From Paenibacillus sp. FSL K6-1096 (GTDB lineage: Bacteria > Bacillota > Bacilli > Paenibacillales > Paenibacillaceae), in contig NZ_CP150274.1 in assembly GCF_037977055.1 (NCBI RefSeq), positions 3,348,001 to 3,412,000 on the forward strand: 64,000 nucleotides of DNA, given 5' to 3'. The first letter of the stretch is position 1. Every line of letters starts with the position of its first letter. Below, piece after piece: positions 27,158 to 35,550 of this stretch. The notes beneath the pieces were generated by a model. It searched no databases. It was given only the letters and a program-made list of their open reading frames with translations, and had not been told where the DNA came from. The position numbers were made by a program, and so were the translations under genes.

Positions 27158-28192
27158 TTACCACCTCCTCTCCATGCCATAGATCGTCCCTTTAGAGGTA
27201 AACAGCGCAGTCACGTCCGGAGAACCGGCCTTCGTGAAGGTTAATGTATCGAACCGCGATTCATCTCTGGATACGTTATAATCGGCCAAGTCCAATTTCA
27301 TCCAGGCTTCAGCCTGTTTCACTGCTTCCTTTTGAAGCGTATCTATGGCGATTGCTTTGGTTTGCTTAACGATGTCATCATACTTCTGCCTGTCATCCAA
27401 TTTATCCAGATGATCCGACAACGGAAAAGCCACTACCCTCGTAATCTGATTGGTCTCCTGCTGGACATCAATGAGGACCGAGCCCTTATTGGTTTCGTAC
27501 ACGAACTTATACACCGGTTGTTGGTTGGGTCTTAAGATCATCTGACTAACTGACCTTTTACCTTGCTTAAACTCCCCCACCTTATGAAAAGCCTGATCCG
27601 CCGCAGCTTGGGCAGCACCTGGAACCTGGCTTTCTCCAACTGTTTGCTTCGCATAAAACCAGCGGCCTTGGTCAAATTCGATGGACCGGTTCTCGTTTCG
27701 CGCCTCGATGTGATAGGTGTCCGCCTTATATTCGTACACAATCACTTCTTTGATTGCTTCCCCCTCTGGGAAAATCTCCGTCCAAGCCTTTTGCAGCTGG
27801 CTCTTAAACTCCTGATCCTCAATGTCCTCAAAGCGGATCATCCCCGTATGAAAAGACTTATTCCCATCCAACCCCCGGGCATAAATGGTATCTACCTTTT
27901 TGCTGGAATTCATTTTTACTTCTTTGGCAAAAGGATTAATGTATTCAAGCAGCGATAGCCGCTCTATAGCTTGAGCCATGACAGGAGTCATGAATACACA
28001 GAAGGCAACCATTGACGCTGCGATAACTCCCGCTCTTCTGGTGAAGACCGGCTTGTGCCGCGGCACGCTCCGGGATTCAAGCTTGTCTACAATCTGCCCA
28101 CTCATGCTGTACTCTAATGTCTCCGTATCCCGGATCATTTGCTCCACTTGATGCATACTGACGGTTTTAGATGGACTTGGTGACCGACGCAT
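27158..28192 (-). CDS. Candidate transmembrane anti-sigma factor with sensor ectodomain
   Basis: 344 residues from ATG 28192, which follows AAGGAGG by 8 bases; a longer start at 28249 lies inside the sigma gene without a site. About 50 cytoplasmic residues (MHQVEQMIRDTETLEYSM...) precede a single membrane segment (about 52-70), leaving about 270 residues outside. No zinc-binding HxxxCxxC motif is present. The ectodomain is related to the two exported proteins encoded just downstream. The 5' end overlaps the ECF sigma gene by 26 bp, the usual layout of a sigma/anti-sigma pair. The anti-sigma role is inferred from position and topology. Confidence 0.72.
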   Translation of the reverse strand: MRRSPSPSKTVSMHQVEQMIRDTETLEYSMSGQIVDKLESRSVPRHKPVFTRRAGVIAASMVAFCVFMTPVMAQAIERLSLLEYINPFAKEVKMNSSKKVDTIYARGLDGNKSFHTGMIRFEDIEDQEFKSQLQKAWTEIFPEGEAIKEVIVYEYKADTYHIEARNENRSIEFDQGRWFYAKQTVGESQVPGAAQAAADQAFHKVGEFKQGKRSVSQMILRPNQQPVYKFVYETNKGSVLIDVQQETNQITRVVAFPLSDHLDKLDDRQKYDDIVKQTKAIAIDTLQKEAVKQAEAWMKLDLADYNVSRDESRFDTLTFTKAGSPDVTALFTSKGTIYGMERRW

Positions 28193-28754
28193 TGACTGTT
28201 CCTCCTTCCTTAGCTTCCTTCGCCTGCAGTTTTTTGCGAAGGCGTTCATACTTTTTGCGCACCGTTGCCGGTTTCATATTGAGCATTTCACCAATCTCGT
28301 TGAAGTCATACCGGTGGAGCGCCCGGAGAACTAAGATATGCCGCTCTTCCGTAGTCAGTAAATCCAGAAGCTCCTTCAGTGTCGTCTGGCTGTCGATTTG
28401 CTCCATCGGAGTCTCCGGCTGATCATATTTGTAACGGTCTATGAAACGAAACCACCTTTTTTTGCTGCGGAGCTGATTCAGACTGTAATGGTAGGCAATT
28501 TTGTACAGCCACGCCGAGAAGGTCATATTGGGACGATACTTATGTATCTGCTGATACACTCTAATAAATATTTCCTGCAGCGCATCCTCGGCCTCTTCCC
28601 TGCTTTTGAGCATATGGTAGCAATAAATGTACATCGGTTTCTCAAAGATTCTTATCAGCGAAGTGAAGGCTTGCTTATCGCCAAGTTTAATCCTCTCCAC
28701 CAGCTGTTCTATTTCCTCTGCACCCGCTTCATTCTCTCTGTAGTGTCTGTCCAA
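28167..28754 (-). CDS. ECF-type RNA polymerase sigma factor
   Basis: 195 residues. Region 2 is clear (EEAEDALQEIFIRVYQQIHKY with FSAWLYKIAYHYSLNQLR), followed by region 4 (LTTEERHILVLRALHRYDFNEIGEML and the recognition helix near PATVRKKYERLRKKL). ECF factors drive extracytoplasmic stress genes and usually their own operon. It starts at ATG 28754 and overlaps the anti-sigma candidate by 26 bp. In the upstream gap 28755-28970 I could not assign an autoregulated promoter with confidence. Confidence 0.93.
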   Translation of the reverse strand: MDRHYRENEAGAEEIEQLVERIKLGDKQAFTSLIRIFEKPMYIYCYHMLKSREEAEDALQEIFIRVYQQIHKYRPNMTFSAWLYKIAYHYSLNQLRSKKRWFRFIDRYKYDQPETPMEQIDSQTTLKELLDLLTTEERHILVLRALHRYDFNEIGEMLNMKPATVRKKYERLRKKLQAKEAKEGGTVNASVTKSI

Positions 28755-28970
28755 CCATCATCCCCCCTCCCGCCTACACTCTTAAAACACCAATGCCGTT
28801 CATTTTGTGACAGCAGCATTTAAGATTTTATAAAAAATAGCACTCTTCCGGAATAAACCTTCCCGTAACTTAAATAACGAGAGGTTTAGTAAGAAGGGTG
28901 CATAGCTAAGTATTATACTTCAATCTGTCCGGTATCTGTCAGTGTCGGCATCATCACCTGCCCTGCCCCG

Positions 28971-29897
28971 CTACCCGCCCACCGCCGCAATCAGCACCGG
29001 CAGCACCAGGAAGGAGGCCAGTGTCGTCCAGACGATGCAGCGCGACACCAGCGCCGGCGAGCTGCCGAAGCGTTCAGCCAGCACCACCGAATTGACCGCC
29101 ACCGGCATCGAGGCCAGGATCAGCAGCACCGAGAACAGGGTGCCCGTGATGTTCAGCACCGTCAGCACCAGCGCCGCCAGCAGCGGGGCAAGCAGCAGCC
29201 GGACGCTAAGCCCGGTCCAGAAGGCCAGCTGCACGTTGCGTTCAACCGGGGCAGAGCGGACCTTCACCATCTGCGCGCCGAGGATCGCCAGCACGACGGG
29301 CGAATAGGCTGCGGCAGCCATGGATACGCCCGAGGCCAGCTCATGCGGCAGATGCAGGCCTAGCGCCCGCAGCAGCAATGCCAGAATGGCCGCGTAGATG
29401 GCCGGGAGCGAGAAAACCGACTTCACGGCGCTGCGCACCGAGAACTGCGACCGGGCGGCGAAGTAGACGCCAATGGTGTTCACGATCACCATCTGGGCGA
29501 TGACATAGACCGAGGCCTTGTCCAGGCCGAGCTGTCCGAAGGCCAGCAGCACCAGCGGCAGACCGTAGTTGACGCTGTTCGTGAAGGTGGCGATGAGCGT
29601 CAGACCGGCGGCTTCCGGCGCGTCCAGCCGCAGTATTTTACCGATCAGGGTGGCTAACAGCCATAACAGCAGCAGATTCAGCAGCGAGAAGGCGAGCGTC
29701 TTATAGACATCATTGAAGGAGATCTCTGCCGTAGCCAGCGTATCCAGGATGATAGCAGGACTGAGAAAATACAAATACAGCGTCAGCAGAGGCTTCGTAT
29801 CCAGATTCTTAAAGCGGCCCAGCAGCGCCCCGGCGCCTACGGGGATGGATAGAGGCACAATCACCTCAACAAGTGTTGTTAGTACAGTCTGAATCAC
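28971..29897 (-). CDS. AEC family (auxin efflux carrier-like) transporter
   Basis: 308 residues, GTG start at 29897 preceded by GAGGAG. About ten hydrophobic segments in two halves, with the AEC hallmark TNSVNYGLPLVLLAFG in the first half and a conserved SPVVLAILGAQM in the second. These carriers export organic anions such as malate in bacteria. It stands alone between the sigma locus and greA; no regulator is adjacent on the same strand. Confidence 0.88.
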   Translation of the reverse strand: MIQTVLTTLVEVIVPLSIPVGAGALLGRFKNLDTKPLLTLYLYFLSPAIILDTLATAEISFNDVYKTLAFSLLNLLLLWLLATLIGKILRLDAPEAAGLTLIATFTNSVNYGLPLVLLAFGQLGLDKASVYVIAQMVIVNTIGVYFAARSQFSVRSAVKSVFSLPAIYAAILALLLRALGLHLPHELASGVSMAAAAYSPVVLAILGAQMVKVRSAPVERNVQLAFWTGLSVRLLLAPLLAALVLTVLNITGTLFSVLLILASMPVAVNSVVLAERFGSSPALVSRCIVWTTLASFLVLPVLIAAVGG

Positions 29898-30007
29898 ACA
29901 GCAGGACTCCTCTGTTCAATAGTTACTCCCTACTATAACCCCTTCGGGGCAGAGGCGTCTAAGACAGGGAATGAATATCTGTAATAGAAGCTGCCTATGA
30001 CAAACAA

Positions 30008-30057
30008 CCCCACAAAGTGGAGCTTTGCTTTGATGATGACTCAGATACTTTGCGGGG
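30008..30057. repeat. 50-bp imperfect inverted repeat
   Basis: CCCCACAAAGT at 30008 faces ACTTTGCGGGG at 30047, an 11-base stem with one mismatch that becomes a G-U pair in leftward RNA. The loop is 28 bases. It sits between the greA terminator and the start of the AEC gene. It could be a structured RNA or a mobile REP-like unit. Confidence 0.55.
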
Positions 30058-30065
30058 ACCCCCAA

Positions 30066-30096
30066 TCAAAAAAACCGCCCCCTCGAAAGGGAACGG
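30066..30096 (-). terminator. greA terminator
   Basis: Read leftward, CCGTTCCC and GGGGGCGG pair around TTTCGA and are followed by seven T. It begins 8 bp after the greA stop. Confidence 0.85.
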
Positions 30097-30103
30097 CACT
30101 CTG

Positions 30104-30586
30104 CTACTCCATCTTAATCTCCAGCAGCTCGTACTGGATGATTCCCATCGGGGCATTGACGCTGATGATGTCGCCCACCTTCTTGCCGATCAGCTCCTTG
30201 CCGAGCGGGCTCTCGTAGGAAATCTTGTTGTTCAGGACATCCGCCTCTGCCGGTCCGACCACTCTATATTCGATCTTCTCCGAGTACTCCACATCATTGA
30301 GGGTCACGACGCAGCCCACGCTGACAGTGCTGAGATCCATCGTGCTCTCGTCCACAATCTGCGCTTTGGTCAGCATTTTCTCCAGAATCATGATGCGGGT
30401 CTCCATGAAGGACTGGTCTTCCTTGGCAGAGTGATATTCGCTGTTCTCCTTCAGATCGCCGTAGCTGATCGCCAGCTTAAGCCGGGCTGCAAGCTCCTTA
30501 CGCCCTACTTCCTTCAGCTCCCTAAGCTCTTCCTCCAGCTTGGCCAAGCCTTCCTTCGTCAAGAACACTTCTTCATTATTGGACAT
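30104..30586 (-). CDS. greA: Transcription elongation factor GreA
   Basis: 160 residues, the standard length. The N-terminal coiled coil opens with FLTKEGLAKLEEELRELKEVGR and includes GDLKENSEYHSAKEDQSF, whose acidic tip D-x-x-E reaches into the RNA polymerase active site. The C-terminal FKBP-like domain ends with SPLGKELIGKKVGDIISV. It rescues backtracked polymerase by stimulating transcript cleavage. ATG 30586 follows AGGAGTTGTCGAC. Monocistronic with its own terminator. Confidence 0.95.
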   Translation of the reverse strand: MSNNEEVFLTKEGLAKLEEELRELKEVGRKELAARLKLAISYGDLKENSEYHSAKEDQSFMETRIMILEKMLTKAQIVDESTMDLSTVSVGCVVTLNDVEYSEKIEYRVVGPAEADVLNNKISYESPLGKELIGKKVGDIISVNAPMGIIQYELLEIKME

Positions 30587-30623
30587 GTCGACAACTCCTA
30601 TTTATGCCAGCTTTTCTTGTATT

Positions 30624-32075
30624 CTACCCCATTTCAGGCCGGGTTGTAAAAGATTTGCCCCGCAGCAGGAAGGTCAGCGGAATCGCCAGCAGGCCAATAA
30701 CCGTAGCCAGCAGGAAAATATCCTGCACGCCCATCGTCATCCCCTGCGCCTGTACCAGGGAACCGGCAGCAGAGGCAGCTCCGTCCGCCAGCTCCTTCTG
30801 GTGAACAATGGACCGCGAAGCCAGCAGAGAGCTGAATACAGCGATCGACAACGCGCCTGTAGCCTGCCGCACCCAGTTGGTGACGGAGGAGGCGTGGCCC
30901 GTTATGTCCCGGGGCACAGCAGACATCCCGGCATTCGTAACCGGCATGAAGGCCAGGGCAATCCCGGCATTGCGCACAGCCATAAGCACAGCAACGCGGG
31001 TATGGGTCACCGCCAGCGTAATATGGGCAAGCTCCCAGGTGGAGACGCTCAGCAGCACGACCCCGCCGAGAATAAGCCAGAACGGGCCCACCCGCGGGTA
31101 GAGCCTGCCGACCACCGGCGACATGATTGCCATTACAATCGAGCCGGGCAGCAGCACCAGCGCCGTCATCAGCGGGGTGGACTGCTGGATATCCTGCAGG
31201 AATACCGGAATCAGGAAGGTGCCCGAGTACAGCGCAATAGTAATGATACAGTTAATAACCAGGCTGAAGGTGAACCGTTGCTGCCGGAACACCTTCAGGT
31301 TCAGCAGCGGCTCGCGCAGCGACAGCTCTCTGCGGATGAAGTAGGCCAGCGCCGCTGCCCCAACCAGCAGCAGGGACAGGGTTCTCCATGAGGTCCAGCC
31401 CCATGAACTCCCCTTGCTCCAGGACAGGATCAGGAGAGCGCTGCTCAGAATAACCGTCACGAAGCCCGGCAGGTCGAAGCTGCCCCTGCCCGTCTTCTGC
31501 CGCTGATACGGCAGGCATTTCAGCGCCACGGCGATGGCCGTGAGGCCGATCGGCAGGTTGATGAAGAACAGTGACTGCCAGCCGAAGTATCCGGTCAGCC
31601 AGCCGCCGAGCGTCGGCCCGAAGGCCGGGGCCAGCATGGAGGACAGGCTCCACAGGCTCATCGCGAAGGCCTGCTTCTCTTTGGCGATGAACTGGTAGAT
31701 CATGGTCATCGTTGTCGGGATAATCAGCCCGCCGAAGACGCCCTGGATAATGCGGAAGATAATCAGCGAATGGATGCTCCAGGCCACGGTACATAATCCC
31801 GAGAACAGCGTGAAGCCTGACAACGCAGCGATATAGAGGTATTTATAGCTCCATTTGTCGCCGAAGTAACCGACTACCGGCGCAACGACCCCAGTCGCCA
31901 GCAGGTAGCCGGTAATCATCCATTGCACCGTGTCGATGCCGGCATGGAAATCCTTCAGGAAGACCGGAAAGGCCACGTTAATCGTTGTCGTACTAAGTAT
32001 AGCCATGAAATTGCCGAAAAAGATGGCCAGAATAATAAGCCAAAATGACGTTTTTGCTGCGGGTTGATGGTTCAA
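30624..32075 (-). CDS. DHA2-type MFS multidrug exporter
   Basis: 483 residues if started at TTG 32075, eight bases after GAGGAG; longer starts at 32129 and 32174 overlap the operator sites. Fourteen hydrophobic segments, motif A-like GYFGDKWSYKYLYI after helix 2 and motif C-like PAFGPTLGGWLTGYFGW in helix 5 identify the 14-TM drug:H+ antiporter group. It is divergent from a MarR gene with two identical-pattern dyads between them, so drug-responsive derepression is likely. Substrate unknown. Confidence 0.9.
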   Translation of the reverse strand: MNHQPAAKTSFWLIILAIFFGNFMAILSTTTINVAFPVFLKDFHAGIDTVQWMITGYLLATGVVAPVVGYFGDKWSYKYLYIAALSGFTLFSGLCTVAWSIHSLIIFRIIQGVFGGLIIPTTMTMIYQFIAKEKQAFAMSLWSLSSMLAPAFGPTLGGWLTGYFGWQSLFFINLPIGLTAIAVALKCLPYQRQKTGRGSFDLPGFVTVILSSALLILSWSKGSSWGWTSWRTLSLLLVGAAALAYFIRRELSLREPLLNLKVFRQQRFTFSLVINCIITIALYSGTFLIPVFLQDIQQSTPLMTALVLLPGSIVMAIMSPVVGRLYPRVGPFWLILGGVVLLSVSTWELAHITLAVTHTRVAVLMAVRNAGIALAFMPVTNAGMSAVPRDITGHASSVTNWVRQATGALSIAVFSSLLASRSIVHQKELADGAASAAGSLVQAQGMTMGVQDIFLLATVIGLLAIPLTFLLRGKSFTTRPEMG

Positions 32076-32134
32076 ATCTGCTCGCTCCTCTGCACTCCCA
32101 CCCTGATGAAAAATTCGCTTTACGTCCATATAGG

Positions 32135-32173
32135 TGTATGATACAATCAATTTTAGTATATGTGTATTATACA
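32135..32173. promoter_or_regulatory. Two MarR operator-like dyads between exporter and regulator
   Basis: TGTATGATACA at 32135-32145 and TGTATTATACA at 32163-32173 are perfect palindromes around one base and share flanks (ATAGG/ATATG before, ATC/ACT after). Centres are 28 bp apart. They sit in the 162-bp divergent gap, suitable for repression of both genes by the adjacent MarR protein. Confidence 0.75.
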
Positions 32174-32237
32174 ACTATATGTGCGGAAGTCAATATGAAA
32201 TGAGCTTCTGCGCGACTCAGGAAGGATTGAACCCGGC

Positions 32238-32675
32238 ATGGCAGATCCGCAGAACGGCAAGAACCTCGACGCACTGAATCATGAATTAATCACACTAATC
32301 CGCCACGGTTCGCTGGACAGGAAGCACGGCGGGCTGGACCGCTCCTCATATACGCTGCTCCATCATCTGGCGAATCACGGCAAGGTAGGCGTGAAGGCGC
32401 TCGCCGTAGCCCTGGGGCTGGATACCTCGACCATCAGCAGACAGACAAGCGTGCTTATGGCGAATAACTATGTCGTCCGGGTGCCTGATCCGCAGGACGG
32501 ACGCTCCAGCTTTTTCGAGATCACGGCGCTGGGGTCCGAGAAGCTCGCCGAGGCCCGGCAGATCCGGCTGGAGCGCTACGGACAGATCTTCGAGGACTGG
32601 TCCGCCGCCGACTGCCAGACGTTCAGCGGCCTGCTGGCCCGGCTCAACCGCAAGCTCCAGCGCAAGGAGGAGTAA
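32238..32675 (+). CDS. MarR family transcriptional regulator
   Basis: 145 residues. Winged helix with VGVKALAVALGLDTSTISRQTSVLMANNYVVRVPDPQDGR, including the conserved wing DPxDGR. Helices on both sides form the dimer interface. It is divergent from the DHA2 exporter and the intergenic dyads fit MarR binding. A purine-rich AGGAAGGA lies about 12 bases before ATG 32238, slightly far; TTG 32227 is out of frame. Confidence 0.9.
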   Translation: MADPQNGKNLDALNHELITLIRHGSLDRKHGGLDRSSYTLLHHLANHGKVGVKALAVALGLDTSTISRQTSVLMANNYVVRVPDPQDGRSSFFEITALGSEKLAEARQIRLERYGQIFEDWSAADCQTFSGLLARLNRKLQRKEE

Positions 32676-32727
32676 GGGGCTGCAGGAGCGCGCTTGGCGC
32701 GTTGCGGACATAATAGTCTGCGGGCGC

Positions 32728-33441
32728 AATGTGATCGGTTTTTCGATTACGTCCGGTCCGCGCGCCTCAGCAACGCCCAATGTGTTCGGTTTTTCACATA
32801 CATTTGACTCTCGCGCCTCAGCAACGCCCAATGTGTTCGGTTTTTCGCATACATTCGGTCCGCGCGCCTCAGCCAAGCCTAATGTATTCGGTTTTTCGCA
32901 TACATTCGGTCCGCTCGCCTCAGCCAAGCCTAATGTGTTCGGTTTTTCGCATACATTCGGCTCTCGCGCCTCAGCCCAGCCTAATGTGTTCGGTTTTTCG
33001 CATACATTCGGTCCGCGCGCCTCAGCCAAGCCTAATGTGTTCGGTTTTTCACATACATTTGACTCTCGCGCCTCAGCAACGCCCAATGTGTTCGGTTTTT
33101 CGCATACATTCGGCTCTCGCGCCTCAGCCCAGCCTAATGTGTTCGGTTTTTCGCATACATTTGACTCTCGCGCCTCAGCCAAGCCTAATGTGTTCGGTTT
33201 TTCGATAACGTCCGGTCCGCGCGCCTCAGCAACGCCCAATGTATTCGGTTTTTCGATTACATTCGGCCCGCGCGCCTCAGCAACGCCCAATGTGTTCGGT
33301 TTTTCGCATACATTTGACTCTCGCGCCTCAGCCAAGCCCAATGTGTTCGGTTTTTCGCATACATTCGGTTCGCACGCCTCAGCCAAGCCTAATGTGTTCG
33401 GTTTTCCGCATACATTCGGTCCACACCCCTCCCCGTCCGCA
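32728..33441 (+). repeat. Array of 14 tandem 51-bp repeats (family A)
   Basis: Units begin exactly every 51 bases from 32728 to 33391. Each opens AATGTGTTCGGTTTTTC, continues with a CATACATTCGG or CATACATTTGA variant and CGCGCCTCAGC, then a 7-base joint (AACGCCC, CAAGCCT or CCAGCCT). Units differ by point changes only; unit 14 decays after its middle. Variants recur in blocks (for example units 5 and 8), as expected from unequal crossover. There are no unique spacers, so it is not CRISPR. Both strands are open over the array because 51 is a multiple of three; I found no ribosome site for either frame. It fills the convergent gap between marR and the 33495 gene. Confidence 0.95.
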
Positions 33442-33448
33442 CAACAGC

Positions 33449-33479
33449 AAAAAAAGAGACTGCTTCTCCAGCAGTCCCC
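33449..33479 (-). terminator. Terminator of the DUF6509-like gene
   Basis: Read leftward, GACTGCT and AGCAGTC pair around GGAGA and are followed by CTCTTTTTTT. It lies 16 bp past the stop at 33495 and directly abuts the repeat array. Confidence 0.85.
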
Positions 33480-33494
33480 TTCTTCACCCTATCC

Positions 33495-33782
33495 CTATTC
33501 AGGCAGATGCTCTGAACAGAACTGAAACAGCTCCGCTTCCTCATCTTCCTCCAGCTCAAAATCCAGAAGCTCGCCGGACAAGCTGTCCTGCAAATCGTAA
33601 TTCACAATGCTGGTCTGCCCGTTCTCCACCTTAACGATGGCGCGGACAGAGACGCCGTTCTCGGTGTACAGCTCATCCTCCTCCGGCACATCCAGCTTGA
33701 TGACGAACTCATAGCGTTGTCCGCTGAGGATGCCAAACGGATCTTTGACCTGCTCCGCGGTATAGCTTGTAACTGTCAGCAC
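33495..33782 (-). CDS. DUF6509-like small protein
   Basis: 95 residues from GTG 33782, after AGAGGA. It reads MLTVTSYTAEQVKDPFGILSG and then beta strands (RYEFVIKLDVPEEDELY, VSVRAIVKVENG) with a strongly acidic C-terminal part (LDFELEEDEEAELF). This matches my memory of the DUF6509 family of Bacillus and Paenibacillus; its function is unknown. Soluble, single gene with its own terminator, 54 bp downstream of rlmN. Confidence 0.7.
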   Translation of the reverse strand: MLTVTSYTAEQVKDPFGILSGQRYEFVIKLDVPEEDELYTENGVSVRAIVKVENGQTSIVNYDLQDSLSGELLDFELEEDEEAELFQFCSEHLPE

Positions 33783-33836
33783 TTCACATTCCTCTTTTCT
33801 CAGATCGCTGCCACTTGCTGTTACTTATTGTACCAC

Positions 33837-34934
33837 TTATCCCACGACTGCGCTGCCGGCACTCTCTGCCTGGCCCTTGGCCTTCTTGATCTGCTTGCTG
33901 CGCAGCTGTCCGCAGGCGGCATCAATATCAACTCCCTGCTCCAGCCGGGTGCTGACGCTGATCCCCTGCTTCTTGAGCGTGTCGAAGAAGGCGCGTACCG
34001 ACTCCCGCTCACTCCGCTGATACTGGCTGTGCTCATCCACCGGGTTATACGGGATCAGGTTCACATTGGCCAGCGAACGCCGCTCCCCGATTAACTCAGC
34101 CAGCTCCAGGGCATGCTCCTCGCGGTCATTGATATCCTTCAGCAAAATATACTCCAGCGTAATTCTCCGGTTCGTCTTCTCCAGGTAATAGTCAATGGCC
34201 GGCATTAGCTTCTCTATAGGAATGGCGCGGTTAATCATCATAATCTGCGTCCGCAGCTCATTATTAGGCGCATGTAAAGAGATCGCCAGATTCACCTGCA
34301 TGTTGGCATCGGCAAATTCTCTAATCTTGTCAGCCAGGCCGCTGGTGGATACGGTGATGCCTTTACCGGCGATGGCCAGACCCTTGTGATCCTTGATCGT
34401 CGTCAGGAAATTCAGCAGGTTCGCGAAATTATCGAACGGCTCGCCAATCCCCATCACCACAACGTGGCTGACCCGCTGGCCCTGACCGGCCTGATCCAGA
34501 TAGAGCTGGACCTTCATAATCTGCTCCACAATCTCGCCGCTGGTGAGATCCCGGCTCTTCTTCAGCAGCCCGCTTGCGCAGAAGCTGCAGCCGATGTTAC
34601 AGCCGACCTGGGTGGTGACGCATACGGACAGGCCGTACTTTTGGCGCATCAGCACCGTCTCGATCAGATTCCCGTCATATAATCGGAACAGGAATTTCAC
34701 CGTACCGTCCGACGACTCCTGCCGCACATGCTCCTCCATGGTCTGGAACACGTAGTGCTCCTCCAGCAGCTGCAAGCAGCCGGGATTCATTCCTTCCATA
34801 TCGGCGAAACGGGTAACCCGCTTGCGGTATAACCATTCCCAGACAGCAGAGGCGCGGGACTTCTTGTGCCCATGCTCCAGCAGCCAGGCGGTGAGCTGTT
34901 CTAAGGTCAATCCATAAATGGATGTTTTATTCAT
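33837..34934 (-). CDS. rlmN: 23S rRNA (adenine2503-C2)-methyltransferase RlmN-like
   Basis: 365 residues from ATG 34934 ([14 protein letters not shown]), which follows AGAGGATATCTA; the longer frame from 34988 has no site. A radical-SAM domain with the CxxxCxxC cluster motif ([12 protein letters not shown]) follows a small N-terminal domain (EWLYRKRV). [16 protein letters not shown] and [10 protein letters not shown] are family signatures. The methylating Cys near the C-terminus is present (DIDAACGQL). It methylates A2503 of 23S rRNA; Cfr is a close relative, so a variant activity cannot be excluded. Confidence 0.9.
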   Translation of the reverse strand: MNKTSIYGLTLEQLTAWLLEHGHKKSRASAVWEWLYRKRVTRFADMEGMNPGCLQLLEEHYVFQTMEEHVRQESSDGTVKFLFRLYDGNLIETVLMRQKYGLSVCVTTQVGCNIGCSFCASGLLKKSRDLTSGEIVEQIMKVQLYLDQAGQGQRVSHVVVMGIGEPFDNFANLLNFLTTIKDHKGLAIAGKGITVSTSGLADKIREFADANMQVNLAISLHAPNNELRTQIMMINRAIPIEKLMPAIDYYLEKTNRRITLEYILLKDINDREEHALELAELIGERRSLANVNLIPYNPVDEHSQYQRSERESVRAFFDTLKKQGISVSTRLEQGVDIDAACGQLRSKQIKKAKGQAESAGSAVVG

Positions 34935-35058
34935 TAGATATCCTCTTTTCAATACACTATAATCCGCTTTGCAAAGTTCAACCAACAATAACTTATTGTC
35001 TCAAATTTCGTTTATTAAAACAAGAGGGAACACACGGAATACAACATTTGCTGCTACA

Positions 35059-35086
35059 AAAAAACGCAGTCCGCAGGGACCACGCT
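35059..35086 (-). terminator. Terminator of the GIY-YIG gene
   Basis: Read leftward, GCGTGGTCC and GGACTGCG pair (with G-U) around CTGC, followed by TTTTTTT, 11 bp past the stop at 35097. Confidence 0.78.
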
Positions 35087-35096
35087 CTTCATGACA

Positions 35097-35453
35097 TTAT
35101 TTATAGAATACTTTGTCCACATTGTATTTCGCTCTCAGCTTGTTCACAATGTACGTCTCATAAATCTCCCGGTCCACCGGATCTTCCACGACGCAGACCT
35201 CGATCCGGGTCACCTCGTCACGGTGCGGCTTCATCACGGACACATTGTCCTCAAAATGCTTCTTGATCCGCGGTCTCAGCTTGCGCGCCTTGCCTACAAA
35301 CAGCAGCTCGTCCCGGTCATTGTAGAACATGAAGATGCCGCCGGCCTCGCGGGTAATCAGGTGAAAATCGGTGAATCCGTAAATATGGCTGAGCACCGGG
35401 TCGGCCTGCTTGTGAATCGTAACATCCGGTGCCGGTATCGTAATGCTGATCAT
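35097..35453 (-). CDS. GIY-YIG nuclease domain protein
   Basis: 118 residues from ATG 35453, after GAGGAAG; a longer frame from 35495 has no site. The GIY-YIG core appears as GGIFMFYNDRDELLFVGKARKLRPRIKKHF, with the conserved Arg, and a later Glu in DREIYETYIVNKLRAKYN. The first motif is GIF and the second FVG, both tolerated variants. No other domain is attached. Related proteins are of unknown cellular role; a structure-specific nuclease is the family expectation. Confidence 0.85.
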   Translation of the reverse strand: MISITIPAPDVTIHKQADPVLSHIYGFTDFHLITREAGGIFMFYNDRDELLFVGKARKLRPRIKKHFEDNVSVMKPHRDEVTRIEVCVVEDPVDREIYETYIVNKLRAKYNVDKVFYK

Positions 35454-35550
35454 TAATTTCACTTCCTCATGGGATATAGACATAAATAGTAACACAGATT
35501 GGCATTGGTGACTATTGGTATAAGCCGGACGTTCCCCGGACAGGGCCGGG

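Noticed and set aside
28167-28249. Upstream start of the anti-sigma candidate at 28249
   Set aside because: ATG 28192 has AAGGAGG at 8 bases; the longer start lies inside the sigma gene with no ribosome site.
24971-28754. Lysozyme-sensing RsiV-type anti-sigma system
   Set aside because: I could not see the DUF3298/DUF4163 pattern in the ectodomain, and RsiV does not come with exported ectodomain copies.
32728-33441. CRISPR array
   Set aside because: The whole 51-bp unit is repeated; there are no unique spacers and no cas genes in the window.
32346-33525. Two long overlapping open frames, leftward 32346-33386 and rightward 32470-33525, each with 17-residue repeats
   Set aside because: They arise because the 51-bp unit has no stop in these frames. 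One ends and the other begins inside the MarR gene, out of its frame, and neither has a ribosome site.
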